64,000 nt of DNA from Oleidesulfovibrio sp964593925 (GCA_964593925.1 CAZQKM010000009.1:1-64000); one strand, 5' to 3'; positions 32,446-42,026 are shown, counted from the stretch's first letter. The notes: generated by a model not told the origin, from the sequence alone. Made by a program: numbers and translations.

Positions 32446-33558
32446 ATGAGTACGCATCTATATGGCATGGTTTTACGGGTGATCATGGTAGCCTTTGCCC
32501 TGCTGCTGGTACCTGATCCGGCCCAAGCCGTACGAATCAAGGACGTGGCTACTTTTGGTGGCGTACGTGACAATGACCTGATGGGGTATGGGCTTGTGGT
32601 GGGGCTTGGTGGCACGGGTGACAAAAAGTCGTCTACCTTTACCGTCAGCTCCATGGTGAACATGCTTGATAAAATGGGTATTGCCGTTGACCGCACCAAG
32701 CTGACCCCAAAAAACGTGGCCGCTGTCATGGTCACAGCGCGTATGCCTGTATCGGCACGCCCTGGTTCGCGATTGGACATTACGGTGTCTTCTCTGGGTG
32801 ATGCAACCAGCCTGCTTGGCGGGGTGTTGCTGATGACTCCCATGAAAGGCGTGGACGGCAATATTTATGCTTTGGCACAAGGACCGTTGGCACTGGGTGG
32901 TTTTTCTGTTGAGGGCGAGGGCGCTCGTGCACAGAAAAACGTAACCACCGTGGGGCGTATCCCGGGGGGTGCTGTGGTGGAGCGGGCTGTGCCTTTTGAG
33001 TTCAATACACAAAACAAACTTACCCTGCATATGAACATGCAGGATTTTTCCACCACCATGCAGGTGGTGGATATCCTGAATGACAGTATGGGGGGACAGT
33101 TTGCCAATGCACGCGATATCGCCACCGTGGATATCATAGTGCCCCCCCCTTACAAGGGAAATTTGGTACCGCTCATGGCCTCACTGGAAAACCTGCCGGT
33201 AACGCCCGACAGCCCTGCTCGCGTGGTGGTGGATGAAAAAACAGGCACTGTGGTCGTGGGTAACAGCGTTCGTATTTCTAAGGTAGCCGTGGCCCATGGC
33301 AATCTGCAGATCGTGGTGCAGGAAAATCCCCAGGTATCGCAGCCGACTGCATTCAGCCAGGGGCAAACCGTGGTAACGCCACAGACCGATATAGCCGCAC
33401 AAGAAGAGCGCAAGCGTCTGGTGATGGTAGAAGGCGCAACGCTGCAGGAACTGGTGGATGGCCTCAACGCCATAGGCGCCACCCCGCGTGATCTTATATC
33501 CATTCTGCGTGCGCTTAAAGCCGCAGGCGCGCTCCATGCTGATCTGGAGGTAATCTGA
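32446..33558 (+). CDS. flgI: Flagellar P-ring protein FlgI
   Basis: FlgI forms the periplasmic P-ring. The 370-residue precursor has a signal peptide ending near AQA, then VRIKDVATFGGVRDNDLMGYGLVVGLGGTGD, of which the GLVVGLGGTGD part is diagnostic, and the C-terminal TLQELVDGLNAIGATPRDLISIL. AGGAG precedes the start. Together with FlgH it indicates a diderm cell with a complete LP ring. Confidence 0.97.
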   Translation: MSTHLYGMVLRVIMVAFALLLVPDPAQAVRIKDVATFGGVRDNDLMGYGLVVGLGGTGDKKSSTFTVSSMVNMLDKMGIAVDRTKLTPKNVAAVMVTARMPVSARPGSRLDITVSSLGDATSLLGGVLLMTPMKGVDGNIYALAQGPLALGGFSVEGEGARAQKNVTTVGRIPGGAVVERAVPFEFNTQNKLTLHMNMQDFSTTMQVVDILNDSMGGQFANARDIATVDIIVPPPYKGNLVPLMASLENLPVTPDSPARVVVDEKTGTVVVGNSVRISKVAVAHGNLQIVVQENPQVSQPTAFSQGQTVVTPQTDIAAQEERKRLVMVEGATLQELVDGLNAIGATPRDLISILRALKAAGALHADLEVI

Positions 33559-33559
33559 T

Positions 33560-34672
33560 ATGGCTGACCCCACACTAGATACCCGTATGGCCGCTTCTTC
33601 TCTTGAAAACCAGGAGCTTGTCCGCCGCAAGCGTGAAATGGACGCCCTGCGTGCTCGCCTTGGCGACAGTTCATCGCGAGAGCAGCGTCTGCGTGAGTCG
33701 TGTGAGGGCTTTGAATCGTTGTTTATTCAAAAATTGTGGCAGCAGATGCGCGCTACTGTTCCCAAAGAAGGTTATCTGCACAGCCGCGACGAAGAGATGT
33801 ATCAGTCCATGTTTGATCAGGAGCTTGCCAAAAAAATGGCTTCTGCCGGAGGTATCGGCCTTGCGGATATGCTTTTTGACCAGCTCAAGGGGCAACTGTT
33901 GAATGCCAGCAGGACCACGACGCCCGGTACCATGGAGGAAGCCGCACCGGTACGCCCCCTGTCAATGAAAGACGGCATCCCCCCACCTGATGCGCAACTT
34001 GTGCCGGATGTGCCCGCTTCGCCCCCCGTGGAAGCACCTTTGGAAGCAGAAGACCCTTTGTATTCAGTCTTTGAGGCAGAACACAATACTGGGGCCATGC
34101 CGTACCCTGGTGGCGCTTCTCCAGTGGCCCCTACTGTTTTTAAAGAAGATGAAGAAGCAGCTGGCCAGGGGGTAGAGGCTAGCTCGCGTTTATCTGGGCA
34201 GGCAGCTGCGCCTGCCCGCGGGCTTGAAGCAACGGATAACCAAGGCGTGCCGGGAGTGTTGCATTGGCCTGCCCCTGGTGAAGTTACCTCTGGGTTTGGC
34301 TGGCGTACTGAGCCGATAACGGGCCAAAGAAACTGGCATGCCGGGCTTGATATCGCGGGTAGCACGGGCGACCCTGTGACAGCGTGCTGGGAGGGCCGAG
34401 TGGTGTTCGCCGGCGAAAAGGGAGACAGCGGCAAACTGGTGGTGCTGGAGCATGCGGGCGGTTGGCGTAGCTACTACGGGCATAATAGCGAATTGAGTGT
34501 GGCTGTAGGAGACCGTGTCACTGCTGGCAAGGAAATTGCTAAAATGGGTAGTACAGGCCGCGTCACAGAGCCGCAACTGCATTTTGAATTGCGACAGGGC
34601 GAGCTTGCATGGGACCCTGAACAACTCCGAGAACGTGTTACTGCGGGGTTTGCGTCGGGTTCGCGCGGCTGA
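33560..34672 (+). CDS. flgJ: FlgJ-type rod-binding protein fused to an M23 (LytM) domain
   Basis: This 370-residue protein has an N-terminal rod-binding domain (about 45-115: CEGFESLFIQKLWQQMRATV, MYQSMFDQELAKKMASAGG), a Pro/Ala/Glu-rich linker, and a C-terminal lysostaphin-type M23 domain (about 235-350). Enteric FlgJ carries a glucosaminidase domain instead. In the M23 domain the first metal motif is intact (HAGLDIA, about residue 259) and YYGHNSEL is present. The HxH motif reads QLHFEL, so the catalytic His is Gln. The domain may therefore activate or position another hydrolase, as EnvC and NlpD do, rather than cut peptidoglycan itself. It starts two bases after flgI. Confidence 0.88.
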   Translation: MADPTLDTRMAASSLENQELVRRKREMDALRARLGDSSSREQRLRESCEGFESLFIQKLWQQMRATVPKEGYLHSRDEEMYQSMFDQELAKKMASAGGIGLADMLFDQLKGQLLNASRTTTPGTMEEAAPVRPLSMKDGIPPPDAQLVPDVPASPPVEAPLEAEDPLYSVFEAEHNTGAMPYPGGASPVAPTVFKEDEEAAGQGVEASSRLSGQAAAPARGLEATDNQGVPGVLHWPAPGEVTSGFGWRTEPITGQRNWHAGLDIAGSTGDPVTACWEGRVVFAGEKGDSGKLVVLEHAGGWRSYYGHNSELSVAVGDRVTAGKEIAKMGSTGRVTEPQLHFELRQGELAWDPEQLRERVTAGFASGSRG

Positions 34673-34686
34673 CGGAGGATACAAGT

Positions 34687-35151
34687 ATGATGGAATCGTT
34701 GCTCGGCAATCTTGTCCGCCAAAAGGGTGCGCTGGAATACCTTGCCATGTTACTGGAGGAAGAGTTTGCCCAGTTGCGTGCACGCCGCCCCGATGATGTG
34801 AGCCATACGGAAATGATGATCCACGAATTGATGCGTCAGATAGCATCTGAGCGTGTGGGGCTGAAAGAATCCATGAACGGCGTACGGCTGCTGGACTATT
34901 GTGAAAGCCTTGAACCGCAGGCAGCAGCCCAAGTGCGTGACCTGCTGGAACATATTGATGCCCTTGAGCAGAGCTGTTCTCGTGCTGCTTCACGCAATGC
35001 CGAAATGGTTTTGGCACTGATGGACCAAAGCCAGAAGATGCTTTCATTCATGCATGAGCGCATCCAGCCTGAAACCCGTACGACGTATGGGGGGCAGGGG
35101 CGCTATGCCACACACAGGCCGCAGGCCGCTCTGGTAAGCGGGAGGCTGTGA
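34687..35151 (+). CDS. flgN: FlgN-type export chaperone
   Basis: This 154-residue, mostly helical protein fits the FlgN family, the cytoplasmic chaperone for the hook-filament junction proteins FlgK and FlgL. Visible features are LLEEEFAQLRARRPDDV, a characteristic FlgN N-terminal helix, and amphipathic helices to about residue 130. The placement directly ahead of flgK and flgL, with a stop overlapping the flgK start (TGATG), supports the call. Sequence conservation in this family is low. Confidence 0.82.
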   Translation: MMESLLGNLVRQKGALEYLAMLLEEEFAQLRARRPDDVSHTEMMIHELMRQIASERVGLKESMNGVRLLDYCESLEPQAAAQVRDLLEHIDALEQSCSRAASRNAEMVLALMDQSQKMLSFMHERIQPETRTTYGGQGRYATHRPQAALVSGRL

Positions 35152-37241
35152 TGTCACTTAACTCACTGCTCAGCATCGGCAAGGACGCGCTTTTTGCATC
35201 GCAAAGCGCTATTCATACCACAGGTAACAATATCGCCAATGTGAATACGTTGGGTTATTCACGCCAGGCAGTGCGTTTTGAGGCGAGGATGTCCCTTGAC
35301 TGGTCCCCCGGACAGATGGGTACTGGGGTCAAGGCGGCTGAAGTCTTTCGCTATTTTAATAAATTTATTGAAGAGGAATACCACGACAAGTTTGCCACAG
35401 AGCAACGCTGGAAGGCTCAGCACGATATGCTGCAAAGTGTGGAAAGCCTGTTTAACGAATCCAATTCACAGGGTATCAACGCTGCACTGGCAAACTTTTT
35501 TAGCGACTGGCAGCAGCTTGCTCAGCGGCCCGATGATCAGGCCAGTCGCGAAGCGTTGCTTGCCCATAGTCAGAGCCTTACCAGCCTCATCAATAGTACT
35601 GCCAACTCCATGAAGCAGATGGAGATGGAGATGGACACCTTCATCCGGCAGGAGGTGGAGGCGGCCAACAAGCTCATCAAAGATATTGCCGAGCTGAACC
35701 GCGTCATTCAGGTACATGATATTCCTGGCTCAAACAACGCCAATACCCTGCTTGACGAACGCAACCTCAAAGTACGCCAGCTTGCGGAAAAGTTGGATAT
35801 CGACGTTTATGACAGGGGAAGTGGCGATTTTGCTGTGTATACCAAGGGGGGGCATACCCTGGTTGATGGTGGGGAGTCGTTCGAGCTGAGCTTTGAGGGC
35901 CCTAAGTCAACCACCATTGCCCGTGGTGAGCCACCTTTTGACGGCGAACTGATCTTTGAGGGATCATCCAGCCGTGAATATACCCTTGAGATGGTTACCG
36001 GCGGTGCGGTAGATGGCGCGGCTACATTTAAGGTGTCTTATGATGGCGGTCGTACATGGTTGACAGATGAGAGCACGGGTCAGCCCAAGCTGTTTAGTGC
36101 CAACAGCGAGACAGGCAAAGTCAATGTGGACGGGCTTGAAATATATTTCAACGCAGGCACCAATGATCTTGCAGCAGGCGATCAGTTCATCATTGTACCC
36201 AAAAGTGCTTTGTACTGGGTACGTCCCACCACAGAGCCCTTGAATATCAGCCCGTTGCGGCTTGCGGACGGCGGGGATGCCTCCAACAGGCTGGTAGGTG
36301 GAACCATAGCCGGCTATATGAACTTTCGTGACGCAAACCTGGGTAAGTACCAGGCGCAGCTGGATGCTTTTGCGCGCGAACTTGCATGGCAAGTAAACTT
36401 TTTGCACAGCCAAGGTGCTGGCTCGTCACATTTTGGGTATGTCCGGGGCAATGACAAGGTCAATGACACAAGTGCTGCGCTGGGTTCAGCCAGCTCGGGG
36501 TTGTCATATTTTGATAAGCTGCAGGCCGGTAACCTGACAATGTACTTTTTTGACGCCACGTCGGGTGAGTTGGCTTCTGGGGCGTCCTTCGGGCCTCTGG
36601 ATTTTGGTAGTGGTGCAAACTTTGACCCTGCCGCGCACTCTTTGGACGATGTGGCAAATGCCATTAATACGCAGTGGGGTGGCTATGTCACTGCCAGCAT
36701 CAGCGACAAGCAATTGGTACTGGAAGCTGCTGACGGATATACGTTTGGCTTTGCCGACGATAGCTCCGGGTTGCTGGCCGCCTTGGGTATCAATACATAT
36801 TTTCAGGGTGATTCGGCCAGTTCACTGGATGTGCGCCCAGAAATATTGGCTGATGCCAGCAAGATCAATGCGGGCCGCATCAATGGTGGGGCTGAGGCCA
36901 ACCTGGGTGATAACGATACAGCCAACGTCATATTCGCCCTGGCCAGTAAGGCTCTTGATATTTCTTCAAGCTTTGGCACGGGGCGTGGTCAGAGCCTTTC
37001 AGAGTACTTTAACGGCATAGCGGCCAGTGTGGGTTCTGATACAGCCCAGGCCAAGTTTGGTGCAGATTTTTATGGTACCCTGGCAGACGACTTGAGCGCG
37101 CGCCAAGATGCAGTTTCCGGGGTAAACCTTGATGAAGAGATGAGTAGCCTTGTAAAGTTTCAGCATTCATATAAGGCAGCGGCCAAACTGGTGACCACTG
37201 CCGATGAAATGTTACAGGTTCTCCTGGGGCTTAAGCAGTAG
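35151..37241 (+). CDS. flgK: Hook-associated protein 1 FlgK
   Basis: FlgK is the first hook-filament junction protein. The 696-residue product has the N-terminal MSLNSLLSIGKDALFASQSAIHTTGNNIANVN pattern typical of axial proteins, NTLGYSRQAVRF, and the C-terminal GVNLDEEMSSLVKFQHSYKAAAKLV. It is longer than enteric FlgK (about 550). The extra central part includes a module with SYDGGRTW (about residue 294) and AGDQFIIVP that also occurs twice in FlgL. The start ATG overlaps the flgN stop. Confidence 0.95.
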   Translation: MSLNSLLSIGKDALFASQSAIHTTGNNIANVNTLGYSRQAVRFEARMSLDWSPGQMGTGVKAAEVFRYFNKFIEEEYHDKFATEQRWKAQHDMLQSVESLFNESNSQGINAALANFFSDWQQLAQRPDDQASREALLAHSQSLTSLINSTANSMKQMEMEMDTFIRQEVEAANKLIKDIAELNRVIQVHDIPGSNNANTLLDERNLKVRQLAEKLDIDVYDRGSGDFAVYTKGGHTLVDGGESFELSFEGPKSTTIARGEPPFDGELIFEGSSSREYTLEMVTGGAVDGAATFKVSYDGGRTWLTDESTGQPKLFSANSETGKVNVDGLEIYFNAGTNDLAAGDQFIIVPKSALYWVRPTTEPLNISPLRLADGGDASNRLVGGTIAGYMNFRDANLGKYQAQLDAFARELAWQVNFLHSQGAGSSHFGYVRGNDKVNDTSAALGSASSGLSYFDKLQAGNLTMYFFDATSGELASGASFGPLDFGSGANFDPAAHSLDDVANAINTQWGGYVTASISDKQLVLEAADGYTFGFADDSSGLLAALGINTYFQGDSASSLDVRPEILADASKINAGRINGGAEANLGDNDTANVIFALASKALDISSSFGTGRGQSLSEYFNGIAASVGSDTAQAKFGADFYGTLADDLSARQDAVSGVNLDEEMSSLVKFQHSYKAAAKLVTTADEMLQVLLGLKQ

Positions 37242-37286
37242 CTTTGTGTATCGGTTACGGCACTTTCCGGGGCGGAGGATAACATC

Positions 37287-38801
37287 ATGCGAGTATCGCA
37301 ACGCAGCCTTTTTGATAATTTTGTCAACAATATGAATATGTCGTTGGCAAATCTTATGGATTCCAACATTCAGGCGGCCAGTCAGAAGCGTATCAACAAG
37401 CCTTCTGATGATCCGGTGGGTGCTGCGCGTGTTCTTGGCTACCGTGATTCGCTTGCCGCCATTCAGCAGTACCGCAGCAGTGTAAGCACCGCCACAAGTT
37501 GGCTCGGTAGTGCCGACCAGGCGTTGATGCAGGTCAATACTGTGTTGACCAGAATCAAGGGGCTTGCCGAACAGGCTGCCACGGGTACGCTGGATGCGCA
37601 TAACCGCGAACAGATCAGCTACGAGCTGCGGCAACAGTTTTCACAACTCATCAACCTTGCCAATACCCAGGTGGAAGGCAGGCATATTTTTGCCGGGCAT
37701 AAAACCGGGCAGCCGGCCTTTACAGAGGGGCTCAGCGTTTCTACCCGTGATGCTGCGTTTTCTGGAGCCTCTTTTGCCGTAAGTGGCAGCCTGGAAAGGA
37801 GCATGCTGGTGCAGTTTACCACCGATGGTGAGGTGGGAACAGACGCCCTTGACTATCGGTACTCTACAGACGGCGGGCAGACATGGGAGACAGGTACGCT
37901 GGCTGCCGGAGAGACCAAGTTGGTTGCAGGCAGTGTGCGGGTGGACTTGGAGGCAGGACGCACTGTAAGCGCTGTGGATACTGATAATCCGCACGAAACA
38001 GACAACGGTACATGGTTGTATGTCCGGCCCACTGCAATATATCAGGGCGACGATAACGAGCAGAGTACCGTGCAGTCTTACGGAAACAGCAGTGTGGCCG
38101 CGGCTGGCAATGGGTTTTTCAAAAGCGATGTTTTGGTACGCGTTGACTCCGGTTCTGACCTTGCATCGGCCATTACCTATTCATACAGCCTTGATAATGG
38201 TAGTACATGGATAGAGGGTAACACAGCCTCCGGCGCGGGTAGTTCGGCTTCGTTGCTTGTACCCGGAGGCTTTCTGGAGCTTTCGTCAGGCGCGGGTACA
38301 AGCCTTGCTCCTGGTGACCAGTTTGTCATACGGCCGCATCGCGCGGATATCCGGCTGGAAATTTCGCCTAATGAATTTTTGACCATTAACAGTGTGGGCA
38401 AAAATGTGTTTGGTGGTATATATAACCCTGTGGGTGGCTCAGCTCCTGTCACAGCCCTTGGTGGCGATACCCGCAACTTGTTTGAAGTGGTGGGCGAGCT
38501 CGTGGCGTTCAGTGAGACCAATAATCAGGACGGTATCCAGCATTCTCTTGCCGCTCTAGATGATGTTGGGCGACATATTATGACCCAGGCGGCCAGTATA
38601 GGGGGGCGCGAAAACCGCCTTGAGGTTGCTGAAAACGTGTTGACAACGTTGGAGTTGGACGACAGAAATCGAATGAGTGCCCTTGAAGACGTGGATGTGG
38701 CTGAATTGATGACGAGACTTGCCCAGCAGCAGCTGATATACAATAGTGTATTGAAGTCATCGTCCATGATCATGCAGATGAACCTGACGAACTATCTGTA
38801 A
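37287..38801 (+). CDS. flgL: Hook-associated protein 3 FlgL
   Basis: FlgL is the second hook-filament junction protein. The 504-residue product has a flagellin-like N-terminus (RVSQRSLFDNFVNNMNMSL, KRINKPSDDPVGAARVLGYRD) and C-terminus (TRLAQQQLIYNSVLKSSSMI). It is longer than enteric FlgL (about 317) because of a central insert with two modules carrying YSTDGGQTW (about residue 189) and YSLDNGSTW (about 298), the latter ending in PGDQFVIRP. GGGCGGAGG lies upstream of the start. Confidence 0.94.
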   Translation: MRVSQRSLFDNFVNNMNMSLANLMDSNIQAASQKRINKPSDDPVGAARVLGYRDSLAAIQQYRSSVSTATSWLGSADQALMQVNTVLTRIKGLAEQAATGTLDAHNREQISYELRQQFSQLINLANTQVEGRHIFAGHKTGQPAFTEGLSVSTRDAAFSGASFAVSGSLERSMLVQFTTDGEVGTDALDYRYSTDGGQTWETGTLAAGETKLVAGSVRVDLEAGRTVSAVDTDNPHETDNGTWLYVRPTAIYQGDDNEQSTVQSYGNSSVAAAGNGFFKSDVLVRVDSGSDLASAITYSYSLDNGSTWIEGNTASGAGSSASLLVPGGFLELSSGAGTSLAPGDQFVIRPHRADIRLEISPNEFLTINSVGKNVFGGIYNPVGGSAPVTALGGDTRNLFEVVGELVAFSETNNQDGIQHSLAALDDVGRHIMTQAASIGGRENRLEVAENVLTTLELDDRNRMSALEDVDVAELMTRLAQQQLIYNSVLKSSSMIMQMNLTNYL

Positions 38802-38813
38802 AATGAGTCGTGT

Positions 38814-39050
38814 ATGTTGATACTCACGCGCCGCCCGGGAGAAAGCCTGTATCTGGGCGACACCATCAAGATTACGGTCCTGAGCATTCAGGGTAAACAG
38901 ATCAAGATTGGTCTTGATGTACCTGACGACATGACCGTGTACCGCGAAGAGGTGTACTTGCGCGTTCGTGACCAAAACCGTCAGGCTCTTGAAACCAGCG
39001 ATGCAGATCTGCTCGCGGCAACGCAATTATGGCATGTGAAAAAACAATAG
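38814..39050 (+). CDS. csrA: Carbon storage regulator CsrA
   Basis: CsrA is a small RNA-binding repressor of translation, often of flagellin mRNA. The 78-residue product starts MLILTRRPGESLYLGDTIKI and has the RNA-binding region GKQIKIGLDVPDD and VYREEVYLRV. Its 3' end overlaps fliW by 22 bases, so the antagonist pair is co-translated. The C-terminal tail after residue 58 (ALETSDADLLAATQLWHV) is longer than in E. coli, as is common where FliW binds CsrA. Confidence 0.96.
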   Translation: MLILTRRPGESLYLGDTIKITVLSIQGKQIKIGLDVPDDMTVYREEVYLRVRDQNRQALETSDADLLAATQLWHVKKQ

Positions 39051-39508
39051 CAATTCAGACGCGCCTTGGGCAGCGGAGCATTTTGTCCAGCAAGATACTC
39101 TATTTCCCGCGCGGACTCATGGGGTTTGAGCAGCAACACGAGTTTACGTTGCTCAAGCTACGGGATGAGTCGCCCTTTTTGGTGCTGCAAAGCCTTGACG
39201 ATGCTCGTCTTGGATTGCTGGTGGCTGATCCATACAGCTTTTTGTCCGACTACCAGGTAACTGTGAACGATGCAGAGCAAAAGCTTCTGCGGCTCAAGAG
39301 TATCCGGCAGGTGGCGGTGCTTGTGACTGTATCTATTCCTCCTGGCAAGCCCCACAAGACAGCCTTGAGTCTGAGTGGCCCCATATTGGTCAACCATGAG
39401 GCCAAACTGGGTTTGCAGATACCGCAAATAGAGGGCAGATACCCTGCACAGGTGTACGTGCATCCGCAAGAGGATGCTTCAGGGCCTAAAGATACGAAGG
39501 GTGTGTAG
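39029..39508 (+). CDS. fliW: Flagellar assembly factor FliW (CsrA antagonist)
   Basis: FliW binds CsrA and flagellin in a partner switch that couples flagellin synthesis to export. The 159-residue product has KILYFPRGLMGFEQQHEFTLL, SPFLVLQSLDDARLGLLVADP and TVSIPPGKPHKTALSLSGPILVN, all family blocks. The start lies within the csrA end. This is the last gene of the flagellar operon. Confidence 0.95.
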   Translation: MACEKTIAIQTRLGQRSILSSKILYFPRGLMGFEQQHEFTLLKLRDESPFLVLQSLDDARLGLLVADPYSFLSDYQVTVNDAEQKLLRLKSIRQVAVLVTVSIPPGKPHKTALSLSGPILVNHEAKLGLQIPQIEGRYPAQVYVHPQEDASGPKDTKGV

Positions 39509-40265
39509 CAGTTGTCCCAGTTGGGCACATCCCCCATTGCGTATGTTCCTGGGTTTGCATCTTGTACGCGGACTGGTTACATATGCTGTGATTGCAGATA
39601 CATAATAAATAATTTTTTTTAGACCTCACCACATGGGCGTTTTTTTCTATGCACATGCAAAAATAAACAACTCTGTTTTTTCTTTTGTGTTCGGTGGGGT
39701 ACTTGTTTTTTTATAATCTTGAAATGTATAAAAAAGTGCGTGTAGTCTTTGTTTGTGTAGTTCAATGTATAGATGAACATATTTTGTTCGCCTTATCCAA
39801 AATATTTTATTATTTTACGTACAGTTCACTATCTGCAATATATTTTTGTGCGTCATGTGTATATGCAGTATGCATTATGAGTTGGTTTATAAGTAGAAAA
39901 TAAAATGTATGATTGGCATAATATGAAGGAAGAATACATGCAGTTGCCAATAATATAATAAAAGTTGATTTTATTCCATTCCTGAAAAGTACGCTCTTTT
40001 CAAAGCCGTTACCACAGGCATCATTGTAATGCATTCCAATTGTAACGAAACACAAAAATTTTATGCAATTTTTCATGACAGTATAGATATATTGCGCAAA
40101 TTCTTTCTTGTATTTTTGTGATAAAAGGTAAAAATCAAGTTGTGGCATGTTTGTCTTTTTTTTTAAAGTATGTCAAAAAAATGTAACATATGCGTAGTAT
40201 GCATGTTTCTGTCGTGTACATGGCTAACTGTTTTGTCGTGTGATGTTGTATAGGTATAAATGTAG
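39509..40265. other. AT-rich gap of about 750 bp without a supported gene
   Basis: This stretch is strongly AT-rich compared with its neighbours, especially from about 39590 to 40200. It contains two hydrophobic frames (39685-39903 plus; 39810-40148 minus) without ribosome sites or recognisable features. It may hold upstream promoter elements, a horizontally acquired remnant or an H-NS-like target region. It separates the convergent fliW and kamA operon ends. Confidence 0.5.
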
Positions 40266-42026
40266 CTACTGACGCAATGAATCCACCATTCCTTCATGCA
40301 GCCCTGTGAAAAAGTTGCGTGCGTTTACCCCCAGGGATCGGATGCGGTAGCCGCCTTCCTGAATGACCAGGGTGTGCAGCCCCAGCCTGCCGATAAGCCT
40401 TCCATTATGGGCAAAATCCTTTGCCGTCAGGTTCCATGTGCCGGTGGGGTCGCCTTGGGCAGGATCAAGTCCTAATCCGATAATGAGAAACGTCGGCTTG
40501 AAGGCACGTATGCAGTCAAGGGCGCGTTTCAACACATTGGCATATTGTTGACCGTCTACCTTTTCCAGCAGGGGAAAATTTTTGTTACATCCTGCCCCTT
40601 CGTCTTCTCCTATTTCTTCTGAAAAACCGCTAAAGTACGGATATGCAAACCGCGGGTGCCCATGAATGGACACTGTAAGCACATCGCTGCGCTTGTAAAA
40701 AATATTTTGGGTACCATTGCCGTGATGGTAGTCAACATCAAGTATAGCCACCCGCGCAAATGTAGCCAGATGCTGTGCTGCCACTGCGGAGGTATTGAAG
40801 TAGCAGAATCCGCCAAAAGCTGCATGTTCTGCATGATGGCCTGGGGGGCGGACCAGAGCATAGGCAAGCCTTCTGCCCTTCAGCAAGTGGTCGGCTGCGG
40901 TCAATCCGCAGTCCACAGCTCTCTTTGCGGCAAGAAATGCATTTGCGTTTAACGGCGTGAAGGTATCTATGCAGTAATATCCTGCCCGAACAGGCAATTC
41001 GCGTGGGGGGCGTGAGGGATTACGTATGGGAAATACATATGGATACAACGACTTTCCCTCAGGCAGGCGCGAACACATTTTTTTCAGGTAAGTAACGTAT
41101 TCTTTGCTGTGTACGGCAGTGATGTGTGCTTCGGAATAATGCTGCACCGGGACTTCCTCAAACAAGTTTGTTATGAGTAGTGCTTTGCGTATGCTTGCGA
41201 TACGTACCGGAGACTCCACATAACCGCGTTCACGAATATGATGGATGTCGTGCTTATCATTAACAACCATGACTATCCGCAGGTCGTTACTTATTTTTGC
41301 GGGTTTCGCCGGACTTGCCGTGTCATCAACTTTGGAGCTGTACCGCGGCTCGCGCAATTGCATGCGAGTATCAGAAAAGGAAAGTACCACCATTTCGGTA
41401 TATTCTGGTGAGCATGTTCCCTTGTACTTTCTGGTGAGGATGGCTTGTACGATTTTTCGGGCTTTGGTCTTGGATATATTAAATGAACCGCCCAGCGGGT
41501 CTGCCACCAGATATGGCGGGCAGTCGTCTCCTTCTTTCAACGGCGTTTCATATGCTGTGTTGATGATCGGGCGTGCGCCATAGCGTTCATAAAATTTCAG
41601 ACGAGCCGCATTTTCTTTGAGGGTTGCGGGACCTGAACATAAGGCTGGGTCGTCGGGCAGGCATTCAAAAAAGAGCGCGGTGTCACCCAGTGCCCGCGCT
41701 TCTTCGCGGATGCGTTCATACAGGGCAGAGCCAATACCGCCACCGCCGTGTTTATTGCTTACAGAGATGTAATCCAGATAGCAGAAGTGCAGGTCTGTAA
41801 AATGGCAAAGCAGGGCGAATCCGCGTACGTTGGCGCGTCCGTCTTCTGCCACAAATAAAATGGACCTGTATTTTTTTATAAAGGGATCAGAAAGCTGTCT
41901 GGGAAGATCCTGAATGTCTTCTTCTCCCAATAGCGGAAAACGCTCGCGCAATATCTGCTGGGCTTTTTCCACCGCACGCATGTCTGCGGTAATGCGTATG
42001 TCGTAGATGGGGCGAATGCGGAACAT
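40266..42026 (-). CDS. GNAT acetyltransferase fused to histone-deacetylase-family amidohydrolase
   Basis: This 586-residue protein combines two opposing activities. Residues about 1-170 form a GNAT domain (acetyl-CoA loop KHGGGGIGSALYERIREEA). After a linker, residues about 250-580 form an HDAC/acetylpolyamine amidohydrolase domain with VRPPGHHAEHAAFGGFCYFN (His pair about 395), zinc ligands in LDVDYHHGNGT (about 430) and GLGLDPAQGDPTG (about 517), and the catalytic Tyr in EGGYRI (about 558). All catalytic positions of the HDAC are present. GGAGG precedes ATG 42026. It is the last gene of the kamA operon after a 213-bp gap. It could remove and add acyl groups on an amine made by the pathway; acetyl-lysine protein control is an alternative. 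Confidence 0.9.
   Translation of the reverse strand: MFRIRPIYDIRITADMRAVEKAQQILRERFPLLGEEDIQDLPRQLSDPFIKKYRSILFVAEDGRANVRGFALLCHFTDLHFCYLDYISVSNKHGGGGIGSALYERIREEARALGDTALFFECLPDDPALCSGPATLKENAARLKFYERYGARPIINTAYETPLKEGDDCPPYLVADPLGGSFNISKTKARKIVQAILTRKYKGTCSPEYTEMVVLSFSDTRMQLREPRYSSKVDDTASPAKPAKISNDLRIVMVVNDKHDIHHIRERGYVESPVRIASIRKALLITNLFEEVPVQHYSEAHITAVHSKEYVTYLKKMCSRLPEGKSLYPYVFPIRNPSRPPRELPVRAGYYCIDTFTPLNANAFLAAKRAVDCGLTAADHLLKGRRLAYALVRPPGHHAEHAAFGGFCYFNTSAVAAQHLATFARVAILDVDYHHGNGTQNIFYKRSDVLTVSIHGHPRFAYPYFSGFSEEIGEDEGAGCNKNFPLLEKVDGQQYANVLKRALDCIRAFKPTFLIIGLGLDPAQGDPTGTWNLTAKDFAHNGRLIGRLGLHTLVIQEGGYRIRSLGVNARNFFTGLHEGMVDSLRQ

Noticed and set aside
39810..40148. 112-codon hydrophobic minus-strand frame in the AT-rich gap
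   Set aside because: No ribosome site upstream of its ATG and no recognisable feature; AT-rich DNA gives hydrophobic frames by chance.
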